64,000 bases of DNA from Paludibacter sp. GTDB taxonomy: Bacteria; Bacteroidota; Bacteroidia; Bacteroidales; Paludibacteraceae. The stretch lies in NCBI GenBank assembly GCA_028710415.1, contig JAQTUE010000024.1:36758-100757 (forward strand). Reading direction: 5' to 3'. This document shows, piece by piece, positions 8,304-16,412 of this stretch. The notes under the pieces were generated by a model. That model ran no database searches, was not told the origin of the DNA, and was given only the letters and a program-made list of their open reading frames with translations. The position numbers and the translations under genes were made by a program. Position 1 is the first letter of the stretch, and each line of letters starts with the position of its first letter.

Positions 8304-9989
8304 TTATTCTTTATTTTCTAATCCCCCTAATATCGCTTTCCCTTTGAAAGACAATTGATATTTTTGTTTCGTGGATGTGGGTGTATCGGGCAAAGTATAT
8401 TCTATCCACCCTGCTTTGATGAAAGGAGTTATGTAATCTCTTCGCAAGGTAGGTCTGCTTGACAAGTTAGCCACCCTCAATAATTCTTCCGGGTTTGCTG
8501 CTTTAATGCAATAAAATAAAATAGCTAATGTCGTTTGCAGACTTTTGTTCATGTATCTTTTTAAAGTGATAGATGTATCTTTTTGAGTTACATCATTTTC
8601 TATATCACTGATATTCTGAAATCTATCGATTTTGTTCATGTATCTTTTTGTATCCCAGTACGAATACAATGTAGATACTATATTTTCATCCGTCAATTTG
8701 GTTAGTTCATAGTTTAAGGGTAGTTCTGTAAGTAGTTCGAGCCTTTCATCTCCCCAACCGGTTGTATCCAGTTCAATATAATCAAAGAGTAATTTAATCC
8801 GATTGCCCCAGATACAATCAATTAATGGTACTATTACTTTAAACTGATCAGCTTCTATAAATTGAACTTGTGCACCTTTTACGTAATATTTCATATAGTT
8901 GGTGACATTACGCACCCCTGAACCAATCTCGTCAGCCCAACCAAAAGCTGTAAAGAATCGACGCAACGTAGGATTCTTAGCATATGGACAAAAGTCATTT
9001 GGATTAATTAAACCCCTGAAAAGCACTTTGTTGGGATTGGTAACTTCTACACGATCTTTGTAAATAATGAAATCACTGGAATAATTATTGGTGTATTCCC
9101 TGTGAACCAACATGTTTCCTATAATTTCCCTAAATATAAGTACCCTCAAATCACGGCGCTGACCTTTGTCATCCAAATAAAAGGTATCATCCAAATGTTT
9201 TTTTACAAAATTAATCAACTCATTGTAAGAATCAATCAGATTTGTGCGAAGAGTCAGGCGGTCATCCCAACGATCCAGGTTATTCCGGCGTACCATGGCC
9301 TCAATTTTGTAAGCGGGAAGCATATTGAGAATCGTTGTGTCTTTTCCAAAAATAAGTGCTGCAGCCAACGTATAACCCAATTTCCCGGTTCGTAAATCTT
9401 TCTGATACAAGGAGGCACTCAGCATTAATTCCTTGTTAGTCATACTTAACCAGGGATGTTCGGGATCATTCATTGTGATAAGTTTTCGTGCTTTTTCAAA
9501 TAATATTGGGTCGAAATCGTCCGGTTCCATAAAAGGAAAGATCTCGTTTTCAGTAAATCCCTGTCTTTTTCGAAAATAAATTTCTGAAATACGGTGATCA
9601 GTTGTAATTTTAATATCACTATCATGTTCCCGGTCATAGATAACATGATTCAGCATATGTACCTGCGAACTAACGGGAACTTTGATGTACAAAATTGTTT
9701 TCCCTTCAAACTCCAATTCACCTATCGGGAGGTTAATAGCAGGTGAAATCTTTTGAGGATTATTCATCCCTGTCGTCATTTCCTTTTTGATTTTATCAAT
9801 AGCTACCGGGTTTACGCCCACTACATTCCCCGCATTATCAATACCTAAAAGAATAATTCCACCTTCTTTATTAGAAAAACTCACAATAGTTTCGTAAACA
9901 GATTTTGAAGCTGCATCAGCTGCCTCTTTAAACTCAACACGAATTGATTCTTTCTCTTTAAGATATGTTTTAAGCTCGTCAATTGTCAT
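8304..9989 (-). CDS. AlbA_2 (Schlafen-type) domain / HATPase regulator
   Basis: A 561-residue protein. The N-terminal AlbA_2 domain (about 10-130) has the signature VEFKEAADAA and GGIILLGIDNAGNVVGV. It is followed by a middle region and a GHKL-like segment (about 285-360: IIGNMLVHREYTNN and GSGVRNVTNYM). The C-terminus (about 480-555) is a winged-helix region ending SFKGKAILGG. Proteins of this build are annotated as ATP-binding or RecG-like transcriptional regulators; their biochemical role is mostly unknown. The gene is monocistronic in an accessory region and is followed by a decayed paralogous fragment. There is no signal peptide. The start at 9989 gives MTIDELKTYLKEKE, typical for the family. 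Confidence 0.85.
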   Translation of the reverse strand: MTIDELKTYLKEKESIRVEFKEAADAASKSVYETIVSFSNKEGGIILLGIDNAGNVVGVNPVAIDKIKKEMTTGMNNPQKISPAINLPIGELEFEGKTILYIKVPVSSQVHMLNHVIYDREHDSDIKITTDHRISEIYFRKRQGFTENEIFPFMEPDDFDPILFEKARKLITMNDPEHPWLSMTNKELMLSASLYQKDLRTGKLGYTLAAALIFGKDTTILNMLPAYKIEAMVRRNNLDRWDDRLTLRTNLIDSYNELINFVKKHLDDTFYLDDKGQRRDLRVLIFREIIGNMLVHREYTNNYSSDFIIYKDRVEVTNPNKVLFRGLINPNDFCPYAKNPTLRRFFTAFGWADEIGSGVRNVTNYMKYYVKGAQVQFIEADQFKVIVPLIDCIWGNRIKLLFDYIELDTTGWGDERLELLTELPLNYELTKLTDENIVSTLYSYWDTKRYMNKIDRFQNISDIENDVTQKDTSITLKRYMNKSLQTTLAILFYCIKAANPEELLRVANLSSRPTLRRDYITPFIKAGWIEYTLPDTPTSTKQKYQLSFKGKAILGGLENKE

Positions 9990-10346
9990 AATTTAAGGGA
10001 GTATTTAAATTATTTAATTGCTGTATTTAAAGAAATAAACAAGGGAGATGAAGGGACACTGAAAATAATATCTGAATTTTATAATAATCAATAAAACGTC
10101 CTGAATTTCGTTTACAGTGAAGGAACCAAATTCAGGACGATACTCTATTCTATTTAGACTCAAATACCTGTATTCCAAATAACAAATAAGATAAATAACA
10201 GTTCAATAGGGAATGATAATTTTAATGAATAGATTCATATTCAATAATACGAATCTATTTTGTTCAGAATTTGCAACATGTATTTGTTTCATGAATTACC
10301 TACAAATTCCTGATGTCTTTTAGCTAAAACCTCAAAACGAACGGAT
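9990..10346. other. Intergenic region with a 12-bp-stem hairpin at 10097-10139
   Basis: No coding frame was found. CGTCCTGAATTT (10097-10108) is perfectly inverted at 10128-10139. Read on the minus strand, the hairpin is followed by TTTTA, so it could terminate transcripts arriving from the right. Confidence 0.5.
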
Positions 10347-10437
10347 AAACCTCAAAACGTACGCAGAACTTTTGAGCGTTTTCTTACTCAAACTAACGAA
10401 GAAAACGCTTTTGTGTACTTCGTACGACAAAAGGTTT
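10347..10437. repeat. Three-hairpin palindromic element, copy 3
   Basis: The most complete copy. The ends are AAACCT and AGGTTT. Left hairpin: CTCAAAACGTAC with ACTTTTGAG. Inner stem: GCGTTTTCTT with AAGAAAACGC. Right hairpin: CTTTTGTGTAC-TTC-GTACGACAAAAG. It lies only 6 bp beyond the stop of the KilA-N-type remnant at 10444. Confidence 0.87.
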
Positions 10438-10443
10438 GGCCTC

Positions 10444-10734
10444 CTACTTCAGTTTCTTCAGGCTTCTATTCCCAACCAGCGATTTCATCTGTGAGATGGC
10501 AATTTGGTTTAATTGCATGATCCGGTTACTTTGAGAGAGTTTTTGTTGGATCAGGACAGCATTTATACTTTCCAGATTAGAAAGGACAACCAATTGTTCC
10601 AGGGTAGCTGCAACACGGGTATTACCATCAGAAGTTGGGTTTTCGTTTCTCCATTGCAGGGCGGTTTTTCCAAACAAAGCTACATTCAGCAAGTCAGCCT
10701 CATTAGCGTATACATGGCTGATTTGTGTTCCGCG
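10444..10734 (-). pseudogene. KilA-N domain protein remnant (C-terminal part only)
   Basis: About 95 codons read ISHVYANEADLLNVALFG, then LEQLVVLSNLESINAVLIQQ, and end GNRSLKKLK. This is the C-terminal region I recall from Bacteroidota KilA-N/ORF6N-type DNA-binding proteins, which in full carry an N-terminal KilA-N domain. Everything upstream of about 10734 is replaced by a GGAACACGGAACGCG-type repeat that keeps the frame open through RGTRNAEHGTRNTERGT. The DNA-binding domain is missing. A 124-residue frame with a start at 10818 exists formally, but its first 30 residues are repeat translation. Probably non-functional. Confidence 0.65.
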
Positions 10735-10868
10735 TTCCGTGTTCCGCGTTCCGTGTTCCGCGTTTCGTGTTCCGCGTTGCTGAGATTGAAGTATTCCACG
10801 ATTGGAATAATAACTCAATCAACCAAGGGAAGAGTTCCGTGTTCCGTGTTCTGCGTTCTGCGTTTGGG
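10727..10868. repeat. GGAACAC-type short-period repeat
   Basis: On the plus strand the tract reads as variants of GTTCCGTGTTCCGCG, in two blocks (10727-10780 and 10831-10868). The same word family occurs at 25988, 26350, 32577, 46596 and 55963. The unit is imperfect (C/T and A/G variation), unlike a simple slippage tract. Confidence 0.85.
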
Positions 10869-10900
10869 GTTTGAAAGGTTTGAAAAGTTTGAAAGGTTTC
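10869..10900. repeat. TTTCAAACC-type repeat (inverse strand)
   Basis: A short run of GGTTTGAAAGGTTTGAAAAG. The same family occurs at 26379, 32632, 44515, 46627, 55798 and 56001, usually beside the GGAACAC-type repeat. Confidence 0.8.
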
Positions 10901-10950
10901 GCGTTGAATATTCCTGTTTTTGTTATTTAGATTCTTCCATTCGAAAAATA

Positions 10951-11012
10951 TCCAATCAACTCAATCAACTCAATCAACTCAATCAACTCAATCAACTCAA
11001 TCATCTAATCAA
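10951..11012. repeat. TCAATCAAC 9-bp tandem repeat
   Basis: About six near-perfect 9-bp units (TCAATCAAC) end 5 bp before the hairpins that follow rplI. Because the period is three codons, it creates false open frames reading QLNQLNQLN. Confidence 0.9.
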
Positions 11013-11016
11013 CAAA

Positions 11017-11052
11017 TTATTGACGGCTTCACTCGAAGTGAAGCCGTCAATA
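11017..11052. terminator. Second hairpin downstream of rplI
   Basis: TTATTGACGGCTTCACT is perfectly inverted around CGA. It directly follows the rplI terminator in the minus-strand sense and may act as a back-up or bidirectional terminator. Confidence 0.7.
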
Positions 11053-11090
11053 AAAAAAGACCGGTACACATCAGTGCACCGGTCTTTTTA
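11053..11090 (-). terminator. Rho-independent terminator of the rpsF-rpsR-rplI operon
   Basis: On the minus strand AAAGACCGGTGCAC pairs with GTGTACCGGTCTTT and is followed by a T-run, 19 bp beyond the rplI stop. Confidence 0.88.
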
Positions 11091-11108
11091 TATATTGAAA
11101 AGTGATTC

Positions 11109-11552
11109 TTATTCAGCTATTACTTCGAAAGCAACTTCAACAGTTACTTCTTTGTGAAGTTTCAATGTAGCGTGGTATGAACCGATTTCTTTGATAGCAT
11201 CTTTTAAAACAATGACCTTGCGATCAACTGTAAAACCTGCTTTTTCGAAGGCATCAGCGATCTGGATAGGACCTACTGCACCAAAGATTTTACCGGTAGT
11301 ACTTGTTTTTGCACCTACGTTCAAAACGATATCTTTCAGTTTTTCAGCCAATTCAACAGCTTCATTCTTAATACGATCCAGTTTGTGAGCGCGTTGTTTC
11401 AAGTCTTCAGCCAACATTTTCTTAGCAGGTACTGTTGCCAGGATTGCTTTCTTTGTTGGGATCAGGAAGTTACGTCCGTAACCATCCTTCACTTTCAGGA
11501 TATCGCCTTTGTAACCTAAGTTGGTTACATCTTCTTTTAATATAATTTCCAT
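11109..11552 (-). CDS. rplI: 50S ribosomal protein L9
   Basis: A 147-residue protein with the L9 signature at its N-terminus (MEIILKEDVTNLGYKGDILK, then VKDGYGRNFLIP), a connecting helix (about 40-80) and the C-terminal domain (SVTTGKIFG-type: TSTTGKIFGAVGPIQIADAF). It binds 23S rRNA domain V near L1. It is the last gene of rpsF-rpsR-rplI, 19 bp after rpsR, and is followed by a strong terminator at 11053-11090. Length and motifs are normal. Confidence 0.98.
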   Translation of the reverse strand: MEIILKEDVTNLGYKGDILKVKDGYGRNFLIPTKKAILATVPAKKMLAEDLKQRAHKLDRIKNEAVELAEKLKDIVLNVGAKTSTTGKIFGAVGPIQIADAFEKAGFTVDRKVIVLKDAIKEIGSYHATLKLHKEVTVEVAFEVIAE

Positions 11553-11571
11553 ACTTTTTCCTCCTTGTTAA

Positions 11572-11841
11572 TTATTTCATCATATCGGTTACATAAGGAA
11601 GCAACGCGATGTGGCGTGCTCTTTTTACGGCTTGAGCTACTTTGCGTTGAAATTTCAACGAAGTACCGGTAAGACGACGAGGAAGAATCTTTCCTTGTTC
11701 GTTAAGGAATTTTTTCAGGAATTCCGGGTCTTTGTAATCGATGTACTTAATACCGCTCTTTCTGAAGCGACAGTATTTTTTCTTTTTTACATCTACTGAG
11801 GGTGGAGTCAGGTATCTGATATCTCCGTTGTTTACTGCCAT
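11572..11841 (-). CDS. rpsR: 30S ribosomal protein S18
   Basis: An 89-residue protein with the S18 core: [20 protein letters not shown] followed by [19 protein letters not shown] and [12 protein letters not shown]. It binds the 16S rRNA central domain together with S6, the product of the gene just upstream. It lies 3 bp after rpsF and 19 bp before rplI, the conserved Bacteroidota order. The N-terminal extension with a KKKKYCRF stretch is common in this phylum. Confidence 0.98.
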   Translation of the reverse strand: MAVNNGDIRYLTPPSVDVKKKKYCRFRKSGIKYIDYKDPEFLKKFLNEQGKILPRRLTGTSLKFQRKVAQAVKRARHIALLPYVTDMMK

Positions 11842-11844
11842 GGT

Positions 11845-12195
11845 TTAGTTCTCCTTTACTTCTTTAGATTTAACATTCTTTCTTTTCTCAGCATACTCGA
11901 ATGCATATTTGTCCAAACGGAACGATAAGAAACGGAGTACACGTTCGTCACGGCGGAATTGTGTTTCCAACGTAGCGATGATTGTAGATTCTGCATCAAA
12001 CTGAAGCAAAGAATAAAAACCTGAAGTTTTTTTCTGAATCGGATATTGCAACTTGCGCAATCCCCAATTTTCCTCATTGGTGATGATAGCACCATTTTCT
12101 GTCAAAATGGCCTTGTACTTTTCTACCGCTTCCTTCATCTGGACATCAGACAAAACGGGAGTTAGAATGAAAACGGTTTCATAATGGTTTAACAT
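11845..12195 (-). CDS. rpsF: 30S ribosomal protein S6
   Basis: A 116-residue protein opening [20 protein letters not shown], with [17 protein letters not shown] and [19 protein letters not shown], the standard S6 ferredoxin-like fold. It pairs with S18 in the small-subunit platform. It is the first gene of the operon. A clear Bacteroidota promoter lies 50-80 bp upstream at 12246-12277. Confidence 0.98.
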   Translation of the reverse strand: MLNHYETVFILTPVLSDVQMKEAVEKYKAILTENGAIITNEENWGLRKLQYPIQKKTSGFYSLLQFDAESTIIATLETQFRRDERVLRFLSFRLDKYAFEYAEKRKNVKSKEVKEN

Positions 12196-12245
12196 ATTGT
12201 TTGTTAGCTTTTTAATAATGAATACTTGTTTTTATTAAAGCGGGG

Positions 12246-12277
12246 CAAAGATACGAACAATTCTTTGAACCACAAAA
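12246..12277 (-). promoter_or_regulatory. Promoter of the rpsF operon
   Basis: The minus strand reads TTTTG, 19-20 bases, then TATCTTTG (plus strand CAAAGATA at 12246-12253). This matches the Bacteroidota sigma-ABfr consensus TTG / TAnnTTTG. It lies about 50 bp before the rpsF start. Confidence 0.85.
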
Positions 12278-12518
12278 GCTTTTGGGAAATAATGTCTTTT
12301 TAATGGAAGTACAGAATGCGGATTAATGTAAATGGAACAATTAAATGTTGAATTTTAAATTTCAAATGAATATACCACAAAGTTGGAATGTATTGTCCGC
12401 TTACAAATCTTCATTTTGATTCTGCTTAAACAAATTAAAACGAATACTTCAAACAAAAACTTCTAACCACAAAAGGCACAATTGAACACAAAAATAAAAT
12501 ATAATGAGCACAATAGAA

Positions 12519-12608
12519 TTTAAGTAACAGAAACTCAATAATGTCGTATTATTTTAATTTAAATAAGGGAATAAGGGTTAGATTTTTTAGCTTAATATTT
12601 CTACTAAG
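12519..12608. repeat. Left part of a MITE-like element, interrupted at CTACTAAG
   Basis: This stretch matches, in inverse orientation, the right part of the element at 29612-29880 (shared words AATAATGTCGTATTATTTTA and AAATAAGGGAATAAGGG). It ends TTTCTACTAAG, where the 1.9-kb insert begins; the other part resumes at 14498. Confidence 0.78.
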
Positions 12609-13543
12609 TCCCCACGATCAGATAATCGAACATCAATATAGATAACTGGGGTTAGCTGAAAAATGCAATTTGATAATATCTGATTAACAGCACGTTGCAA
12701 AGAGTTATATAGTAGGTTGAATAAAAATAGATAAGGTTTTAAATAGAACAAAAGAATTTAAATAAAAGAAATTTGTTTGTAAATCCAATTTAATTTATAT
12801 TTCCTATTCTAAAACAAATGATTGAAAACCAGATCACTTAAAACCTTATTTCTGTTTTTTAAACCTTAGTAGTCCCTCAAGAGGCTGCACAAAGCCCCAA
12901 TTAAAGTAACTTTATAATATGCTGAAAACATGCATTTTATAATCTAGTTACATAAGAGTAGTGCTCCCCCCCAATATTAAACCTTATTATTTGAAAGGAT
13001 AAAGAGCAATAATCATCCAATCAAAGAATAAGGTTAGGTTCCTGGGAAGCAATCCGGCTACTAAGGTTGAACAAGAAAAAATAAGGTTTTAAATGTAAGA
13101 ATTAAAGAAATAATAAAAAACAGAATCAGAATATACATTTTCAAACCTTCATAGTTATCTTTATTGATGTTCGAACAAGGCTGAAAGTTTGTCACATACT
13201 AGCCCAAGGTGAAGCACTGAAAGTGTGTAGCCTTGGGAACAATATAACCCACTCACCCCGATCGTCCTGAAAGGGCAGCATAAATTATAAGATAATCAAT
13301 AATTTATTTTTTTATATCCCCCTTTCAGGGTTCAATTTTTGTTCATCATTTATACCCAAGGCTTCGTCCCTTCAGGACTGTACCTTGGGCTAGCATATGG
13401 TAGGCCTTCAGCCCGAATAGGGTGCATTATGCAGGATACATATTTATTTAGGTTTGAAAATGGTCTTATTCTTTGAAAGGATTAGGAGTAATAACCAATC
13501 AAAGAATCAGGTTAGGTTCCTGGGGAACAATCCGGCTGCTAAG
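12609..13543. repeat. Long direct repeat, unit 1 (935 bp)
   Basis: Starts TCCCCACGATCAGAT. The same start recurs at 13544 and 14393, giving spacings of 935 and 849 bp. Unit 1 carries about 86 bp (12873-12960) that unit 2 lacks, flanked by AGTAGT on both sides. Inside are modules bounded by CTACTAAG or AGTAG, and two large inverted repeats: GAACATCAATATAGATAACT near its start pairs with TAGTTATCTTTATTGATG near 13151, and CATTTTCAAACCT pairs with AGGTTTGAAAATG. Confidence 0.85.
12711..12872. repeat. 162-bp MITE-like module, copy in unit 1
   Basis: The termini are inverted: AGTAGGTTGAATAAAAATAG then ATAAGGTTTTAAAT on the left, against ACTTAAAACCTTATTTCTG then TTTTTTAAACCTTAGTAG on the right. 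The interior is AT-rich and non-coding. A second, nearly identical copy is at 13646-13807. Confidence 0.75.
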
Positions 13544-14392
13544 TCCCCACGATCAGATGATCGAACATCAATAAAGATAACTAGGGTTAGCTGAAAAATA
13601 TAATTTTATAATGACTGATTAATAGCATGTTGCAATGAGTTATATAGTAGGTTGAATAAAAATAGATAAGGTTTTAAATAGAACAAAAGAATTGAAATAA
13701 AAGAAATTTGTTTGTAAATCCAATTTAATTTATATTTCCTATTCTAAAACAAATGATTGAAAACCAGATCACTTAAAACCTTATTTCTGTTTTTTAAACC
13801 TTGGTAGTATTGCTCCCCCCCAATATTAAACCTTATTCTTTGAAAGGATAAAGAGCAATAATCATCCAATCAAAGAATTAGGTTAGGTTCCTGGGAGGCA
13901 ATCCGGCTACTAAGGTTGAACAAGAAAAAATAAGGTTTTAAATGTAAGAATTAAAGAAATAATAAAAAACAGAATCAGAATATACATTTTCAAACCTTCA
14001 TAGTTATCTTTATTGATGTTCGAACAAGGCTGAAAGTTTGTCACATACTAGCCCAAGGTGAAGCACTGAAAGTGTGTAGCCTTGGGAACAATATAACCCA
14101 CTCACCCCGATCGTCCTGAAAGGGCAGCATAAATTATAAGATAATCAATAATTTATTTTTTTATATCCCCCTTTCAGGGTTCAATTTTTGTTCATCATTT
14201 ATACCCAAGGCTTCGTCCCTTCAGGACTGTACCTTGGGCTAGCATATGGTAGGCCTTCAGCCCGAAGAGGGTGAATTATTAAAGATACATATTTTTTTAG
14301 GTTTGAAAGTGGTCTTATTTTTTGAAAGGAGTAGTAGTAATAACCAATCAAAGAATCAGGTTAGGTTCCTGTGGAACAATCCGGCTACTAAG
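13544..14392. repeat. Long direct repeat, unit 2 (849 bp)
   Basis: Nearly identical to unit 1 apart from the missing 86 bp and scattered substitutions. It contains the second copy of the 162-bp module (13646-13807). It also has paired runs reading TAGCCCAAGGTGAAGCACTG and CCCAAGGCTTCGTCCCTTCA, which form a large hairpin-like structure. Confidence 0.85.
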
Positions 14393-14497
14393 TCCCCACG
14401 ATCAGATGATTGAACATCAATAAAGATAACTAGGGTTAGCTGAAAAATGGAATTTGATAATATCTGATTAACAGCACGTTGCAAAGAGTTATATAGT
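14393..14497. repeat. Long direct repeat, partial unit 3
   Basis: Only the first ~105 bp of the unit are present, ending GAGTTATATAGTAG, where the interrupted MITE-like element resumes. Confidence 0.8.
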
Positions 14498-14668
14498 AGG
14501 GTTAAAAAACAAAAATAAGGTTTTTAATTCAAAGCCCTTATTTTTAGATATTAACCCTTCGTAGAAAACCAAACTCCACCATATTAAAACCCTTATTTCC
14601 TTATTTGGAAAAGCTGATTAAGTTGTATTTTTCAAGAAATAAAACAGGACAATATATTGTTCCTACTA
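14498..14668. repeat. Right part of the interrupted MITE-like element
   Basis: Matches the inverse of about 29612-29800. Shared words are AACAAAAATAAGGTTTTTAA, ACCCTTATTTCCTTATTTGG and ACAGGACAATATATTG. Together with 12519-12608 it rebuilds the uninterrupted element. Confidence 0.78.
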
Positions 14669-14682
14669 ATTAAGTTATCAGT

Positions 14683-14890
14683 AATAATTATTGATATGTT
14701 TATTAAATATATAAGCTGACTATTATTGCAACTATTTAATTCCTGACCCCCCGACCCCCAAAGGGGGCGTAAGAGTGCATCTTCAGGAGTGATTTAGTAT
14801 TATCAATTATTCAAATACTGCGTCTTTATGCCTCCGTCAGCTGACGGATTAGGGGGTCAAAACTCAAAATATATTATTAAATATTTTTAA
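14683..14890. repeat. GACCCC-type palindromic element, copy 1
   Basis: About 200 bp shared with 18880-19090. The left arm is TGACCCCCCGACCCCCAAAG and the far right arm ends AGGGGGTCA. In this copy the right inner arm is replaced by TCCGTCAGCTGACGGA, a perfect palindrome. A diverged copy is at 49488-49700. Confidence 0.85.
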
Positions 14891-15132
14891 TTACATATAT
14901 CGACTAAAAAGTTATTGTTTTCAATTGTAGAGTTATTTTATCCGAATAAAGTCTAATAGAAAAACACCTTATGAAATTTTAAGATTCTTATATTATCACG
15001 ACTTTATTTTATAACTTTTTAGAGCTAATTTTCCTTTTGTGGTTAGTCTTATATTTTGGTATAGTAGAATTAATTACAATATTAAATAGTTTCTGAAAGT
15101 TGTTAAGCCTGTAGTGCTGTCATGTAGCTGAT

Positions 15133-15924
15133 TTAAAAGCCATACTGTACTGCCGGTTGCTTGTTCAGTACATAAAGCAGGTACTCAAATTCATGAGATA
15201 CAAATTTGTTGAACGTTGGGGTGCCTTCGGTAGCTGCAAATTTCTTCCCGATACCACGCATGAATCTGGGAGCAATCTTTTGAATTAGTTTCTCAGTTTC
15301 ATCGGATGATAATCTCAAGGCTTCCAGTACGTTTTTGGTAATGATTTCTTTCCTTTGCACCTTAAAGCCGGATTTTAGCAGATGTTCGTTCAGGTCTTTA
15401 ATCTCGTCGTTTAACCTGAAATCGGCAATCAGCAGGTATCCACCCGGTCGTAATACCCGGTAGGCTTCTTCCAGGAATTTATTTATCTGGTTATACCGGT
15501 GGGATGATTCCACATTGATCACTACATCAAACGAATTGCTCTCTAAATTTAATTGCTGGGCATTACCCTGTAAGAAAGTGTTCTTTTCACCGGAATAGTT
15601 CTTACGGCAGAATATAATTGCCTTACTGTTCAAATCGAGCCCGGTGACTGTTTTGGGATGTAAATAGCGGTTGATGTACGATAACCCGCCACCACGACCA
15701 CAACCGACTTCCAACACGTCTTTCCCCATAATGTCAACATTGTTTGCCACATAATCATAAAGCTGTGCCGGATATTTGTTTTTCTTATCCGTTTCATGAA
15801 GCAGTATTTCATGCTTGTCTTTTGAATATCCATAATTCATAAAAGTAATATCTGATTTTTTATCTACTTTGCTAATGTACCAATACAACAGCCTGAAAAA
15901 TACATTTGATATCCTGTCCTTCAT
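15133..15924 (-). CDS. Class I SAM-dependent methyltransferase
   Basis: A 263-residue protein. Motif I is VLEVGCGRGGG at 70-80, motif II is GLDLN at 95-99, and post-motifs include NSFDVVINVESSHRY (about 128-142) and LRPGGYLLIADFR. The VESSHRY stretch resembles small-molecule methyltransferases acting on polyketide or phenolic lipids, but the substrate cannot be read from sequence. There is no signal peptide; a hydrophobic N-terminus (FFRLLYWYI) may associate with membrane. The gene stands alone between the repeat block and a 490-bp gap. The start at 15924 is the only reasonable one. Confidence 0.85.
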   Translation of the reverse strand: MKDRISNVFFRLLYWYISKVDKKSDITFMNYGYSKDKHEILLHETDKKNKYPAQLYDYVANNVDIMGKDVLEVGCGRGGGLSYINRYLHPKTVTGLDLNSKAIIFCRKNYSGEKNTFLQGNAQQLNLESNSFDVVINVESSHRYNQINKFLEEAYRVLRPGGYLLIADFRLNDEIKDLNEHLLKSGFKVQRKEIITKNVLEALRLSSDETEKLIQKIAPRFMRGIGKKFAATEGTPTFNKFVSHEFEYLLYVLNKQPAVQYGF

Positions 15925-16412
15925 TTTCTTTAATTATTTTACTGAATTGAAATACTATGGTTATTGAAAATTGATTTGTTTATTTAGCTGACGTTTACCT
16001 TTACAAAGTTTGATCGTTCATAGCCTGAAAGGCAAGGTGTCAAACAACATAAAAAATCTTTTCATCCAGGTACTATTATTTCAAGGGTGGTTCTGTTTGT
16101 TGGGAAACTACCTTTAGAAGATGTGTTCATCCTCTTAGAATAATTGGAAATTATGGGATTCTTAAACGGAAGTATATATTCTTAATACTTCCAAGAAATG
16201 TATCTCTTCACGACTGGAGAGTAGTCAACCAAAAAGTTGGCTTTCGGAGTATTAAGTATACAAAGGTATAGGGTACAGAATATTATTGTCCTAAAATTAC
16301 AGATATTTATCAGTCTGGAATCAATAATTTGCTTTCATGTGAAGATTTAAATACCTCTTCATTGATTGGTGGAAATTTTAAAGGTAGAAGAGATAATTGT
16401 ATTTAGAAAATG
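15925..16412. other. Intergenic stretch without recognisable gene
   Basis: I see no supported coding frame, RNA gene or member of the repeat families in these 490 bp. Confidence 0.5.

Larger units (their letters stand above)
12278..15132. other. 2.9-kb gene-free repeat block
   Basis: No coding frame of any plausibility occurs on either strand. From 12519 to 14860 almost everything belongs to repeated modules: a split MITE-like element (12519-12608 and 14498-14668), a direct repeat of two long units plus a partial third (12609-14497) and a GACCCC-type element (14683-14890). The remainder, 12278-12518 and 14890-15132, is AT-rich. It includes a fragment reading ACCACAAAAGGCACAATTG that resembles 22962-22980. 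Confidence 0.8.

Noticed and set aside
6344..10437. Integron attC sites
   Set aside because: Position and symmetry are suggestive, but the conserved attC core sites (RYYYAAC/GTTRRRY) are not present and no integron integrase was seen. Kept only as a hypothesis in the findings.
10513..11157. Open frame of 214 codons with QLNQLNQLN
   Set aside because: It is created by the 9-bp TCAATCAAC repeat and runs antisense to the KilA-N remnant and rplI.
12278..15132. Prophage or integrative element remnant
   Set aside because: No integrase, transposase, phage or conjugation gene; the block consists only of small non-coding modules.
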